Assembly (NCBI RefSeq): GCF_024868665.1 | Contig: NC_079901.1 | Coordinates: 2,566,257 to 2,630,256, forward strand | DNA from: Triplophysa rosa | Taxonomy: Eukaryota > Chordata > Actinopteri > Cypriniformes > Nemacheilidae | Reading direction: 5' to 3' | Length of the DNA: 64,000 nucleotides | In this document: piece after piece, positions 34,492 through 45,800 of the stretch | How positions within the stretch are numbered: position 1 is the first letter of the stretch | How the letters are laid out: each line of letters begins with the position of its first letter | Notes under the pieces: generated by a model | Databases searched by the model: none | What the model saw: only the letters and a program-made list of their open reading frames with translations | What the model was told of the DNA's origin: nothing | Translations under genes and position numbers: made by a program

Positions 34492-34500
34492 TTCTTTGAA
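34492..34500. promoter_or_regulatory. GAS-type STAT site upstream of irf8
   Basis: TTCTTTGAA matches the palindromic TTCnnnGAA consensus, about 170 bp upstream of the chosen ATG. Two CCAAT-type boxes (gattggcc at about 34417, ttattggctgg at about 34457) lie between it and the coding start. Interferon-gamma/STAT1 control of IRF8 through a proximal GAS is established in mammals; use in this fish is inference. Confidence 0.45.
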
Positions 34501-36380
34501 GCGGAGGCATTTACGAGAAACCTGCCTTCAGCTCTGGATGTTTGTACTGTGACTTGTGAGGAAAGGGACTTTACACACTCAAAGTCAGGCTACTGCATTG
34601 AATCCTCCTGAATTGAATATCCCACAAACTGGATCATCAGGCAGAATAAAACTTTCTCAGCAACCCCACTTTCCCTATAGCATATTGATGCTTTTTATAC
34701 ATGAAGTGATTTTAATGATCTTTATGTGCGCAAAAAAAAACTTAATTTAATTGAGGGACCGAGTTTCAGGGGCCTTCCAAAACTTGCCTTAGTGCTCATG
34801 TAGACTGAATTTATATAGTTAAATTGACTTTGTGCTTATTTAATATGCTTAAAGACATTTTATTACACGGCTCGTTGGAATACTTGATTCTGATTGGCCA
34901 GTCGCGACATTCGCAGGTTCGTTATTCCTAGATAACAACCGCTTAAAACTAATAACACACGGTAACCCGGATGCAGCAAATCATTTTAACAGGTTTTTTG
35001 TTGACAAATTTAATTGAAATATGTCTTTTAATAACATATATATGACATTATATTTACAAATGATTAAACCAAATTGCCTGTTTGTGACATTTGAAAGTTG
35101 TTTCTTACCTTAAAACCGAAAGTAAACGGCTTTTCCTCGTGGAAGGTCTGCATTTGGTTAAAATGAGCTAATAACATTTTTCAAATTCACATTTCATGTC
35201 CTGTTTTTTTTCTCATGTGTAATAAGCTGGATTCAAGCAGATGGCTGTTATTGCGAAATAAGCCCCTTCGGTGTGATACAAGACACTTTGCTTCGCGTCG
35301 GGTCGGGTCCTGATCACACTGTCGGGGCTTATTCCTTAACATTATGAAGATTTTAAAGATATTAAGTATTAAAGGCATTTTTGACCAACTCTATGTCAAC
35401 CATTGAACTAGCTTGATTCTCCCCATGAAATACAAAAGGTAAATGCATTTTTGACATATTGTGGAAAGATATGTGCATGTTTCATTGAACGGTGACTTCG
35501 GAGAAAACTATGTTTTACTGTTAAACAACATCAATAATAGTGAAATAAGTTAAAGCCTGAGCTTTTATAAACATTACACATTTAAATCAGTTCTTCTTCT
35601 TTGACAAACATGAATAATCAAAACACAAGGGCAATTCAGGCACAATAGTTTATGGGTATTCCTCATTTAAAATGATAATTTTAGGTTCACTTTTTAAAGT
35701 GTTCTGATTTGTAGGTTAACAAGTTGCGTGAACTAAGATTTTTATTCCATTAAAAAGAAGTTGTCTATATTATACTTAATACAACAGTGTTTTAAATATG
35801 TTGATACATACTTATCGGCACTGTTTTCAGTGAAAGTTACCTCAGTAGAGCGGCGCGTTATAGCAACGCAAAGGTCATATATTGTTAAATATGTAGTAAG
35901 TTGCTTTGGATAAAAGCGTCTGCCAAATGTAATGTTTAAGTAACGTAAATCAAACGCTATAATGCATTGTGTTAACTCCAAAAAATTTTGTTCATCATCA
36001 GATCATTCTCAAATACATTTATTTGTCTCAGAATTAACTAAGGCCTGGTTATGAAATGGTTGTCTCATGTTAAAGTTACGTCTAGCCTGTTGTCAGGAAG
36101 TTTAAAGATCATCTGGAAACCAGAAAAAGCAGATCTTGGAAAGGGGAGGTTACATTCTGGTGGTGTTGGAGGATATGAGCACAGGTAGTGGTCGTGGTGA
36201 AGGTGGTTTGTAAGGGAAAGTTGAGCATTACACACATAAAAAGAACTGAACTTACAGTAGGACAATGCATATTTACCAGGCATCAACATTTTCTGTAATG
36301 TTTCTTTCTTCGGCATTTTGATAATATTAAGGACCGATGTGTAATTTTTTAGAGGGTCTATTGAAGTGCAATATAATATA
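34501..36380. other. Non-coding stretch upstream of irf8
   Basis: No exon recognised. It probably holds irf8 5' UTR and promoter near 34330-34560; the remainder is AT-rich. A block at 34860-35340 (tgattggccagtcgcgac ... gtcggggcttattcc) has the look of an old repeat. Confidence 0.45.
35890..35942 (+). mobile_element. SINE 3' tail remnant
   Basis: The words gctttggataaaagcgtctg and ccaaatgtaatg are the conserved tail of tRNA-derived fish SINEs (HE1/DANA type, recall). No tRNA-related head is visible next to it, so only a fragment remains. Confidence 0.6.
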
Positions 36381-36381
36381 C

Positions 36382-37690
36382 TAGGGCTGGGAAAGTTAAC
36401 ATGTTATTATCGCTTTAACGCATTAATTAATTAATGCAGACAATTATGTTTTTTGTGCATTAGAATTTTTTTAAGTATTTTTTTATTTTGAAAGTCTGTT
36501 GCTCAAAGACGTAATATGCGCGGTGTAAGAGGCTTTAATGCTATTGATGATAAAGTGGAAGGAAATCAATAGCCTGCCGAATACAAAAATTTCCCCGGCT
36601 ACGGTACAAAACAGCAACGATAACGAATTGTGTTGCGTGTATTGTATGCAGTGTGAGGCTAATGCAGAAAACATGTAAACATGAGCGCCTAGAGAGTCAG
36701 ACCACTAAACTGAGTTTAAAAAACACAAAATTAGGTCAAAATTCCTATATTAGCAAGGGCCCATGTAAAAGTAGTCCGTTTTATGAACATTAACAGCTGG
36801 GAAACAAAACGGACGCGTCCATTATATTATAGGGGGTTCACACCAAACGCAAATTAAGCGTTTTGCACGAGTAACTTGCATACAAAGTCAATGCAAAGAC
36901 GCGAATAGACGCCAATCGGGTGGCGCGATTGCCGTGAACGCGCGCCGATCTCCTCTTCCGCGCAAATTGAAAATATTTGTCAGCTGGCGTCATGCGAAAA
37001 TAACGAACTTTTCCCGCGAGTAATAAAGAGTGTTGAACGCGATTCTTCGCATTTGGTGTGAACCCAGCATTAGACCCTTAGATCTTTATAGAGCGCTCTT
37101 AAAGGGGCAGCAACATAATAAAGATCTCTGTTTATAATGTTCATCAAACAATAAAGGACGGGCCCAAAACACTCATGTTGAAAGAATTGTGTTCTTCTTA
37201 TATGAATTGTTAAGATAAAGAAAAAAGTAGCATACAATAATTTAGTTGTTTAATGATGTGCTTTAAATACAGTACACTTTACACTTTGTGTTGAAAAAGT
37301 GTTGAAAGAGAGTTTATATTGCAATAAAATCAATGATCATTATAACTTGTTTTTCTATATCAAACTAGACAGAATGATCATGCCCTGGCAGATAGCTTTG
37401 GTTTTATATTTAATTTGATTACATTAATGTTTAAGTTGAGATTTACAATAAATATTTTAAGTTAAAATTGTTAATGCTACTATGTAAAGGAAATACTGTT
37501 GTAAAAAAGCACAATATTTGTTTACAGTGTTTGCAAATCAAATCTTATTGCACTTTTGTTCATATATAGTAGTACTTTTAAGATAAAAGTGAACAATACA
37601 CTACTTTTAAATTCATTATTGAATTTTACGCTTAAAGCGATTAATCGCGATTAATTACAGAAAATATTTTTTATCCCTGCCCACATCACT
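36382..37690 (+). mobile_element. Non-autonomous DNA transposon, copy 1 (tagggctggg type)
   Basis: It starts tagggctgggaaagttaac with gcgttaa/ttaacgc-rich ends and closes with gattaatcgcgattaatta. Most of its interior recurs, inverted, at 61528-62832 (for example caaactagacagaatgatca here and its close complement near 61845). The ends suggest a hAT-like MITE family, but I could not fix a target duplication. It carries a second MITE at 36834-37074. Short ORFs shared by both copies are not genes. Confidence 0.7.
36834..37074. mobile_element. Palindromic MITE nested in copy 1
   Basis: The left end gggttcacaccaaacgcaaa pairs with the right end (cgcatttggtgtgaaccc). It is about 240 bp and CG-rich. 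The other copy of the host element (61528-62832) lacks it at the corresponding point near 62150, which proves that it is a later insertion. Confidence 0.8.
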
Positions 37691-38258
37691 ATGTCTTCAG
37701 AGGTGTATAAAGACCTTACATAATGAAGCGATTTTTTAAATTATCTTAGAATGAGCTACTTCTATCTACATATACAGCGGGTCCCTTGCATGTAATTCGC
37801 CATGTTGTGTCAGCCTCTGTAGTGCTTCGAAAGGGAAGGTGGAGATGTGGAGTGAGCCCGTTGGTTGCAATTACCAACCTCATCGGTAGATGCCACTAGA
37901 TTTGACTGAATGGTCCTTTACGGGTCCCTGGCTGAAAACAAAAGCAACAGAAACCATCACTTAAATCCTAATGATTTTATTAATTTCAGGCTAATCTTCA
38001 GGCTACCTTTAATAGTCCCTGTTGGTCTGGTATGGTCTTGGTGGATGGTAACGGATAGAACACAAATTAAATCCTACTGGAATAAGACTCAAGACACAAT
38101 AGATCCAAAAATGATAGTACATAATTGTATTTGTAATAGAAACAATTCGAATTTGTTTTGTTTTTCCAACAGGAATATGTGTTTGCTCAGTTTTATTTTT
38201 TAATCAGGAAATAATAAAGTAAACTTTTGCTCACTGTTTAGTTTATAAAAGTGTAGTG

Positions 38259-38949
38259 TTAAAGGAGCCATTCTTTTGCTGTTTTTGAAGCTTTGATTAT
38301 GTTTTTTTGGTGTTTAACAATGGATGTTCATGTTTCTAGTTTCAAAAAATGCTTTATATTTCACATATTTCAAGTCTATTGTTCATCACTGTCCCTCTTC
38401 TAACAAAAGACTGGATTTCTGTATATATACAGTATATGTCTATATAAAATCCCTCCTTCCAAAACGCTCTGATTGGTAAAGCTGACCAGGTCTGTCGTGA
38501 CTGGTTCCCCACTTAGAGCATGTGTCTGAAGATGTCCCACCCATACCATATAAGCGAGCTTACGCTTCTCAGGCTGTTGTGATTGGTCGGTCCACCTCTC
38601 AGTGCAAGTGTATTCATAAGCTTTGACTTTTTGCAATAAACAGTAAGAATGGCATCAACTTCACTTCATCAGTTAAAAACATACGGATCGATCGAAGTGT
38701 AACGGAGGTCTGCTACTGCATGTGTCAGTCTTTGTTAGAGATAGCGATTTTTTACTACTATGGCGAGGGAAATGACACCGGACTGATTGGGTCAGACCGG
38801 TTATATTAATTAACACTAATAACAGAAGCGTTAGTTTTGCCTTTTTACATTGGACCTAAATTGGATAATAAAATAAGCAGATTGACTAGGAGACGTTTGC
38901 AAGCAGGACTTCAAAGGACGTTTCATAGAAGTGTTTTAGAGGTATGCGT

Positions 38950-39014
<65 letters not shown>

Positions 39015-39081
39015 ACCANNNNNNNNNNNNNNNNNNNNNNNNNNNNNNNNNNNNNNNNNNCACACACACACAACACACACA

Positions 39082-39137
<56 letters not shown>

Positions 39138-39643
39138 CACACACACACACACACAATATCAGTGTATTACACAGAACAGCTTTCACAGCCAGTGTTAAAG
39201 TCATGGAAACTGACTTTAGACTTTTTCTATAGTTGGTTATCTTAGAATGTGTGTAGCTGAATTCTTATTACCAGCTGTAGGACTGTGATGAAAGTGAAAG
39301 TAATTAATTTCGCAGCTCAGTCAAATGTTTCCAATCTCTGATAACCAAACACTACTCCACTACTCTTCCTCTTCTCTAAGGAAAGCCTCGCCCCTTTTTT
39401 GGCATATTCCTTTGGAAGGAGGTTTTTCAAAAACTCGGAATAGTGACATCATTTATCGGGAAGTATAGGGCTGTAGTCCGATTCCCGCTGTTCTCTGTAG
39501 TCCTTGAAAATCAAATTATGTTAAAGACAATATCTCGATCGGCATTGAACTTTATCATTTTGCAGATATTGTTTATGCTCTAACAGCAACATTACACACT
39601 AACTAAAGTTTGAAAATTGGCTTCACGGGGAATGGCCGCTTTA
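38259..39643. mobile_element. Probable DNA transposon with ttaaagg ends, containing a CA microsatellite
   Basis: The left end ttaaaggagccattc is complemented by the right end gaatggccgctttaa. Between them lie ordinary AT-rich sequence and the long CA repeat with a sequence gap. No transposase was recognised. Target duplication not established. Confidence 0.5.
38951..39154. repeat. Long (CA)n microsatellite interrupted by a gap
   Basis: (CA)n at 38951-39015, 42 N at 39019-39060, then (CA)n with CACG units to 39154. The true length is unknown. All ORFs over it are artefacts. Confidence 0.95.
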
Positions 39644-39925
39644 AGTACACTTTGGTCTGGTTTAAGCTGTCTAAACTGAAAACTGCGTGCACTGACATAT
39701 ATCTGCGTGCACTGACATATACCATATATAACATATGTCATATGGCGGAAGTACGTGTTTTTCTTTTGCCCATGCATGTATTAGACATGTAAAATTGCAC
39801 AAATGAAAGTGTGGGAACAAAAGATGCATTCTATCTAAAAGCGAATGCTCAACCAGACTTGCCTGAAACGCCTCGTGTAACCACACCCCGGCGAAGCTAC
39901 GCAACTTTGTAACATGATTTGACTA

Positions 39926-40976
39926 AAATCCTATTTGCACAGGATTAGTATTATCTGGGGACCTCTGGTCATTTGTAATAATCGCAGAGATTGTCTGTGA
40001 TCTTAATCCCGTGCGAAACGGCCATGTCTGTAATTTGTCAAGTAAAAATTCCCCCACAAATTACCTACCATATTTTGACGAACACAGAGGTCCTGTGATA
40101 ATATTAGTCCAGTGCGAATCGGAATCTCTGCGTTTTGAAATTTTGAACAAGATTTGGCGGGATCGTATCTCATTTTTTCAAGGTTTCTGTGCGCCTTTTC
40201 AGTCATCTTTCGCAAAGAATGGAAGCTGCGTTGGAGTGTTTTCACAGTATTTTGGGTGCTGGATTATGTCGCTACATACCAGACAACAATAATATTGGCA
40301 GAGAGAAAATATTCACTGTAAAAAAACATGACAGGATCAGAAGAGCGAAACAAAAAAGAAGGAATATATGGAGATGGATGACATGCATGGCAGCATGCGG
40401 TAAGGAACATTCTTCTGTTTACATACACCTACACCGACAAGACTTTCAAGTAGGGCTGTCAACGGTAACGCGTTAACGCATGCGATTAATTATATCAAAT
40501 TAACGCGTGAAAAATATTTAACGCAATTAACGCAGCATCCGTTTGTTTTGACATCCTTTGTCTAGCGTTACATTATGTAATCACGCTCTTATTCGTGTAC
40601 AGGCTTTTAAACCACTTAAGCACGATTTGAAACAGTTGCTTTGACATGTTCAATGAAGATAGACAGCTTCTAAACTGTGGGACGCGGCAAAACGCAACGC
40701 GAGGTCCAGCCTGGTGTGTACAGTAACGGGCTAAAAGCTGCGTCAATGAATGAATCTCTGTCAGACAGCGCATCCGTGTTAAACTCTCTTTCGTGCCATG
40801 TTTAGAAAGAGGGAAGCACCTTCATGTCATTTCTGGGAGATAAGTCAGTAAATTCGAGTAAAATCACCGAGTTCACTTATCCAGTGCGAGTGCGCAACAG
40901 GATCACAGACAATCTCTGCAATTATTACAAATGACCAGAGGTCCCCAGATAATACTAATCCTGTGCGAATAGGGTT
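39926..40976. mobile_element. MITE with about 75-bp terminal inverted repeats nested in copy A
   Basis: The left arm (cctatttgcacaggattagt ... ttgtctgtgatc, 39929-40003) is complemented by the right arm (gatcacagacaatctctgca ... ctaatcctgtgcgaatagg, 40901-40974). No coding capacity. It in turn carries another repeat beginning at about 40453. Confidence 0.8.
40453..40830 (+). mobile_element. Third-level insertion with tagggctgtcaacg / gcgttaacgc end
   Basis: tagggctgtcaacggtaacg and tandem ttaacgcg/gcgattaat motifs mark the left end of another hAT-like MITE, related in style to the copies at 36.4 and 61.5 kb. Its right end is uncertain; the end given is approximate. Confidence 0.45.
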
Positions 40977-41334
40977 TAAGACCGCCCAAATCTACACGTA
41001 GTTAAGGTGGGCGTAATTGTAAATCTCATTGTATCGTCTGTCAGTACAATTGCTTTGGAACCTGATGTTCCGAATATGGTAAGAGGCGTTACATTTCCGT
41101 GAAATGCTTGCAGTATTTTACCAATCACGCACTGGTGAACTGGCCAATCATAGCACACCTCGCTTTTCAGAGCGATGAGCTTTGTAAAAAATCAGCGCGT
41201 TTCAGAGAGGCAGGGCAAAGAGGAGATACAAACGAAAATACAACGTTTTTTAAACTTTAAATGGTGTATACACATTGCGTTACATCTAAAACAAACAATA
41301 ATATTCGTTTTAGCCTTGCAATATGACTCCTTTA

Positions 41335-42866
41335 AAATACATCAGTGCCATTGTTTTGTCTCAAGGTGGACAACTGTAATATTTTCTTGTGATGCGTATT
41401 AAAAAAAAGCGACCTATATGTTCCAATTTAACTATAGGCCTAGTTCTCTCTTAATCTAATCCTTTGCAGGAAACCGCCCCTTAAACTGGGTTCAGATTGT
41501 ACGATTTTGGGCTGTCCCAGACGAAAGATGACAACCATGGTGATTTGTGTGTTCGTGGCTCATAAACGCTGGTCCTACATCGTACAGTGAGAAAGACTGA
41601 ATGACGGCTGTTGTCAAGGTCTTGTGATCAAAGACAGCCTGCGATCATTTTCTGGCAGTGTCAGAAATTTAGCTTGACCGTACAACATACACCTACTGAA
41701 TAGCCAATAAAAATGCAACATGAAATGACGTATTGATCAACACTACATGGCAATAAAAGTTAAACGCCACGGAGGCGAACATAATAATAATATTGCTCTC
41801 TTCCGCTTCCACCTCTTTTTTCCAGCACATATGCAAAGCACAACTGCAGTATAATTCATGTTGCTGTGTTTGTTTACAATTTGTGCACGCTGATGATGAT
41901 TTCTAACTTGAGCTGTAGCCTAAGATTCAGGAGGTGTCATCATCGTACAGTGTACATGCATGTCGTTCCCAAATTTATTAGATCCGTTTTTAATTACAGT
42001 AATTAATCTGTTTCACTCAACACTGTTAGTAATTGATAGCCAATCAAAAAATAAAGAGAGTTTGATACTCCCAGTTTGCTATGGGAAAATACCATGCTGA
42101 AAAGTTCACATATAGTAGCTAAGGATTTAGCTGAACTGTGCAGGTACGGCACCAAATCCATCGGTCGCAGTCTTCAGAAAATGTAAAAAGAAATTAGAAA
42201 GAAAAATAAGTAGTTTTAGTATTACTGCAGTATTCACAGTGTTTATTTTAAACCACCTGCAAAATCTGAAATAATATGATATGCAAATTTAGCATGAATA
42301 TCCAATATATTTAATATCTAGTTAAACCAACATTTCGAAAAGGAGCTAAACTATTATCAAAAAAGTCATATGACTGTTAAAATATTTAATACACACATAT
42401 CGTGTATTGTTGTTTATTTTCATATTCATAAAGAACAACAGTGCATAATTATAGCAAATGGACCTCTTGCATATAATATGTTTTGTATTAGAGAGACATG
42501 TTGTATGTCTCCATTCTATCACTGATAAAGGCAACCAATTCATTATTATATTTATTTTGAATGATCAAAATGCATCTGGTTTTGTGATAAAAGGGTAAAA
42601 AATTCAAGATAACTCACTCAAGAAGCTGGGAAGCACAGTTAATGAAATACATTTATTAGTGCTATTACCAAAAAAAGAGAAAGAAAAATCTTTTGTTGCT
42701 TCACTTCAATTACTTTGATTACGCCAATCTGTGTTTTGACATTACATGCACATTTGAGTCTAGTGTAACCGATTTAAGGTCTTTAATTTGGCTCGTCCGA
42801 TGTGGCGATACTGTTCAGCAGAGGTTAAAGCAGTTGAACTCTGGAGGACGGGCGTGAGCACCTCTT
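41335..42866. other. Non-coding stretch 3' of dusp22b
   Basis: No gene recognised. 41480-41760 looks like an eroded repeat (tcagattgtacgattttggg, repeated as tcgtacagtg words). The remainder presumably includes dusp22b 3' UTR next to 42867. Confidence 0.4.
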
Positions 42867-45800
42867 TCAACTGTTGCTGCCTGGTCTGCTGAATTTGTTG
42901 TTGGGCAGTGTGCAGGTACTAGAGGACTGATTCAACCATTCTTCTTCACGCTGCTGGGCCTGTTGCTGTTGCTCTGTGTATAAACTCAGTAAAGCTTGAA
43001 CCTGCTCCTGGTCTTTAAAGGGACTAGGTCTGTAGCTGGCCCGCAGCCACACCCGGTACTGCAAGAGATAGGAGGACATCACATTAGTGTAAGCAGAGGT
43101 GGACGAAGGACACAACTTCCTTACTTGAGTGAAAGTACAGATACTACTGGTCAAATATTACTCCACTACAAGTAAAAGTTGTAAAGACAGATTCTTACTT
43201 AAGTAAAAGTACAGAAGTACATGCTTTTAAAAGTAAGTAAATTTCCTTTATGTCGGTTGTGCATTGTTTTATTGTCGTATACCTTATGCCTCTGAAGCAA
43301 CCTACTGAATACACTAAGTAGCTCACAGTATCAGTTGTATTAAAGGAGTAGTTCACTTCAAAATTTTCCCCCATTGACTTTCCATAGTAATTTTTGTTCA
43401 TACTATGGAAAGTCAGTGGGGGCAAATTTTGCAGTGAGCAACTCGTTTAAGAGCTTTATATGTTTAGCACATATGTTTAGTTTAGATATAATCCTGTATG
43501 ATCATTTAGCCTAATTATCCTCATTAGCCCCCTGGGCCTATATGTATTTATGAGCAGTGTTCTTTTATTTTGTATATTCCCTTTACCAGTTTTAGCAGCA
43601 ATTTACCAGTAAGTAGTAAGGTTCTTGTAAATAGTAAAGTGTAGAAGCCATCTGTTTGTTGGATTTATTACCATTTGTATTACCATAATTTAACTACAAA
43701 CATAAACTATAGCTAGTATAATGAAACTACGGTATTTTTAGTTGCTGTGGTTTTACTAAAGATTATTAATTGGAGTATGGTTCCTATATATAGAAAATGG
43801 TAAATATGTGGATACTGTGGTTTTACTGCGAATACCATCCCTGCTGAAAAAAACAATGAATTTTTGAATTAGAATGAGATTTTTAAATTAAATTCCTCTT
43901 TGTAGTGTTTTGAGTTTTATTCAAATAGGATTTACCATCCCACCAATAGAATCCATCACATACAAGTAGACAGCAAGTATCCATAGTACAATTCCCATTA
44001 TAACCATTAAATCCATCACATTTTATGTTGTATTTTGGGCAGGGTTATAATGTTTTTATTTCAACAGGAATACTTCAATTATAGTTACTTCAGTAAAAAC
44101 ATCATTAATTTTCCAAATCGCTTTAAATGATATAGCAGCAGATCCGAAGTTAACACGCACACGTAGCTCAAGGTGTATGTGATGCATATTTACCGTTTAG
44201 CCGTTATGCCGATCATTTTCATGACAATGTTTCTACGATCTTTGACTGATCGTAACCCACAGATGCTTACACCACACTTTAACATGTGCCTTTTTCGTCT
44301 TTTATTGTTCTGTTTGTCTTTTTAGAGAGCTATCAACGGTGTAGCAGCGCCTACGTTTACATTAGTTTAGCGGGGAAGATCCCAGAGTTGCCAGATTTGC
44401 GTAAAAAATCTGCCAAATGGCCATTCAAAGTTTCAAAGAGCTTAGAAAAACTGAAATACTTGGCAACAGTAAAAGGTCCTGGCAGTTCGCAAGCCAGATA
44501 AATTGCGCACACAGGAAAACCCGCTGCATAGAAACCATTTTCTACTTTTGGACCTTTTTATAAATGTAGTGGAGTAAAAAGTATTTGTCTTTCAAATGTA
44601 GCGAAGTTAAAGTACAAGTACTCAGAAAAAAATAATACTCAAGTAAAGTACAGATACTCAAAAAGTGTACTTAAGTAGATTTAGATTTTAGATTTAGATT
44701 CAATTTATTGTCATTGCACATGTACGAAGGTACAAGGCAACGAAATGTGACCTCTGCATTTAACCCATCCAGAGAGTAGTGAACACACGCACAAGCAAGT
44801 GGTGAACACAAGTACCCCCGGAGCAGTGGGCAGCTATCACTGCAGCGCCCGGGGAGCAAGTAGGGGTAAGGTGCCTTGCAGAAGGGCACCTCAGTTGTTA
44901 CCCGCCGGCCCTGGGAATCGAACCGGCAACCTTCTGGTCACGAGTCCGACTCTCTAACCATTAGGCCGTACTGGTAACTGGTAGGCTTAACCAACTGGTA
45001 AAGTAAGTACAGTACTCAGGTAAATTTAATTCGTTACTGTCCACCTCTGAGTGTAAGTGCTTTAATATAACATACTCTGTTATCAAAACTAGAAACAAAC
45101 TGGACACGAGAGCACTTACAGATGACAGGGCCTACTTGTATAGTTTCTGTTGTTATGTATGGTTTGGGGCAGGGACAAAAAAGGGAAACCTTTGTATAGA
45201 TAATTTTCAATGCTTGAATGCATTTTGTGACGTCGAAGCGTAAGTAGAATTGCATCATCAGAAGCCAGTGTATATTTTACTTCCATAGTATGGATAGAAT
45301 CAGTGTCTCAGTGCCCACAGTAAAAAACAGAAGTTGATTGACAACATCTGGCTTTTTATGACAAACCACTCCATTACAGGCTTTTTGGGAAAGTCTTGGA
45401 TTTGTATGAATTTTACTTTCGATCAAAGCAACCTGAACCCATTTTAAAACAGCAAATGCTGACCAAATGTTCCAGGGCCCAAATGGGCCTCATACAGGAC
45501 TCTTCAGTTATTCTGACACAAGGAAGTTATAGATTTCCACAGAATTCTATATCACTGCCTACAAACACACCTTCCTAGTGGGAGCAGATGACTGTAAGAG
45601 TCTAGTCTGGATATGTCATGTCAAGGGAGAGTGGGAATTCCCTGGCACACAGCCCTTGCTCGGGCTCAATGCTGGAATTGAGTGGGAGGACAGATATCCG
45701 GTTACTTTCCAGGCAGACTTTCCTTACCAGATTAACCAGAATTACAAACCTGAAATCATGTTTTCACAAACTGTAACCTAAAATAACCTACAGTATATGC

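Larger units (their letters stand above)
39737..41334. mobile_element. DNA transposon (gtcatatggcgg type), copy A, with nested insertions
   Basis: The ends match those of the intact copy at 53374-54540: left block gtcatatggcggaagtacgt, right block atatgactcctttaa. The outer left TIR bases are eroded. The two halves of the original element lie at 39737-39925 and 40977-41334; the middle is a later insertion (39926-40976). Confidence 0.8.

Noticed and set aside
38837..39232. 131-codon ORF crossing the gap
   Set aside because: Made of CA repeat and N bases.
45396..45781. Two consecutive short ORFs as a small gene
   Set aside because: Overlapping atg/stop is coincidental; no motif recognised and the region is intronic in dusp22b.
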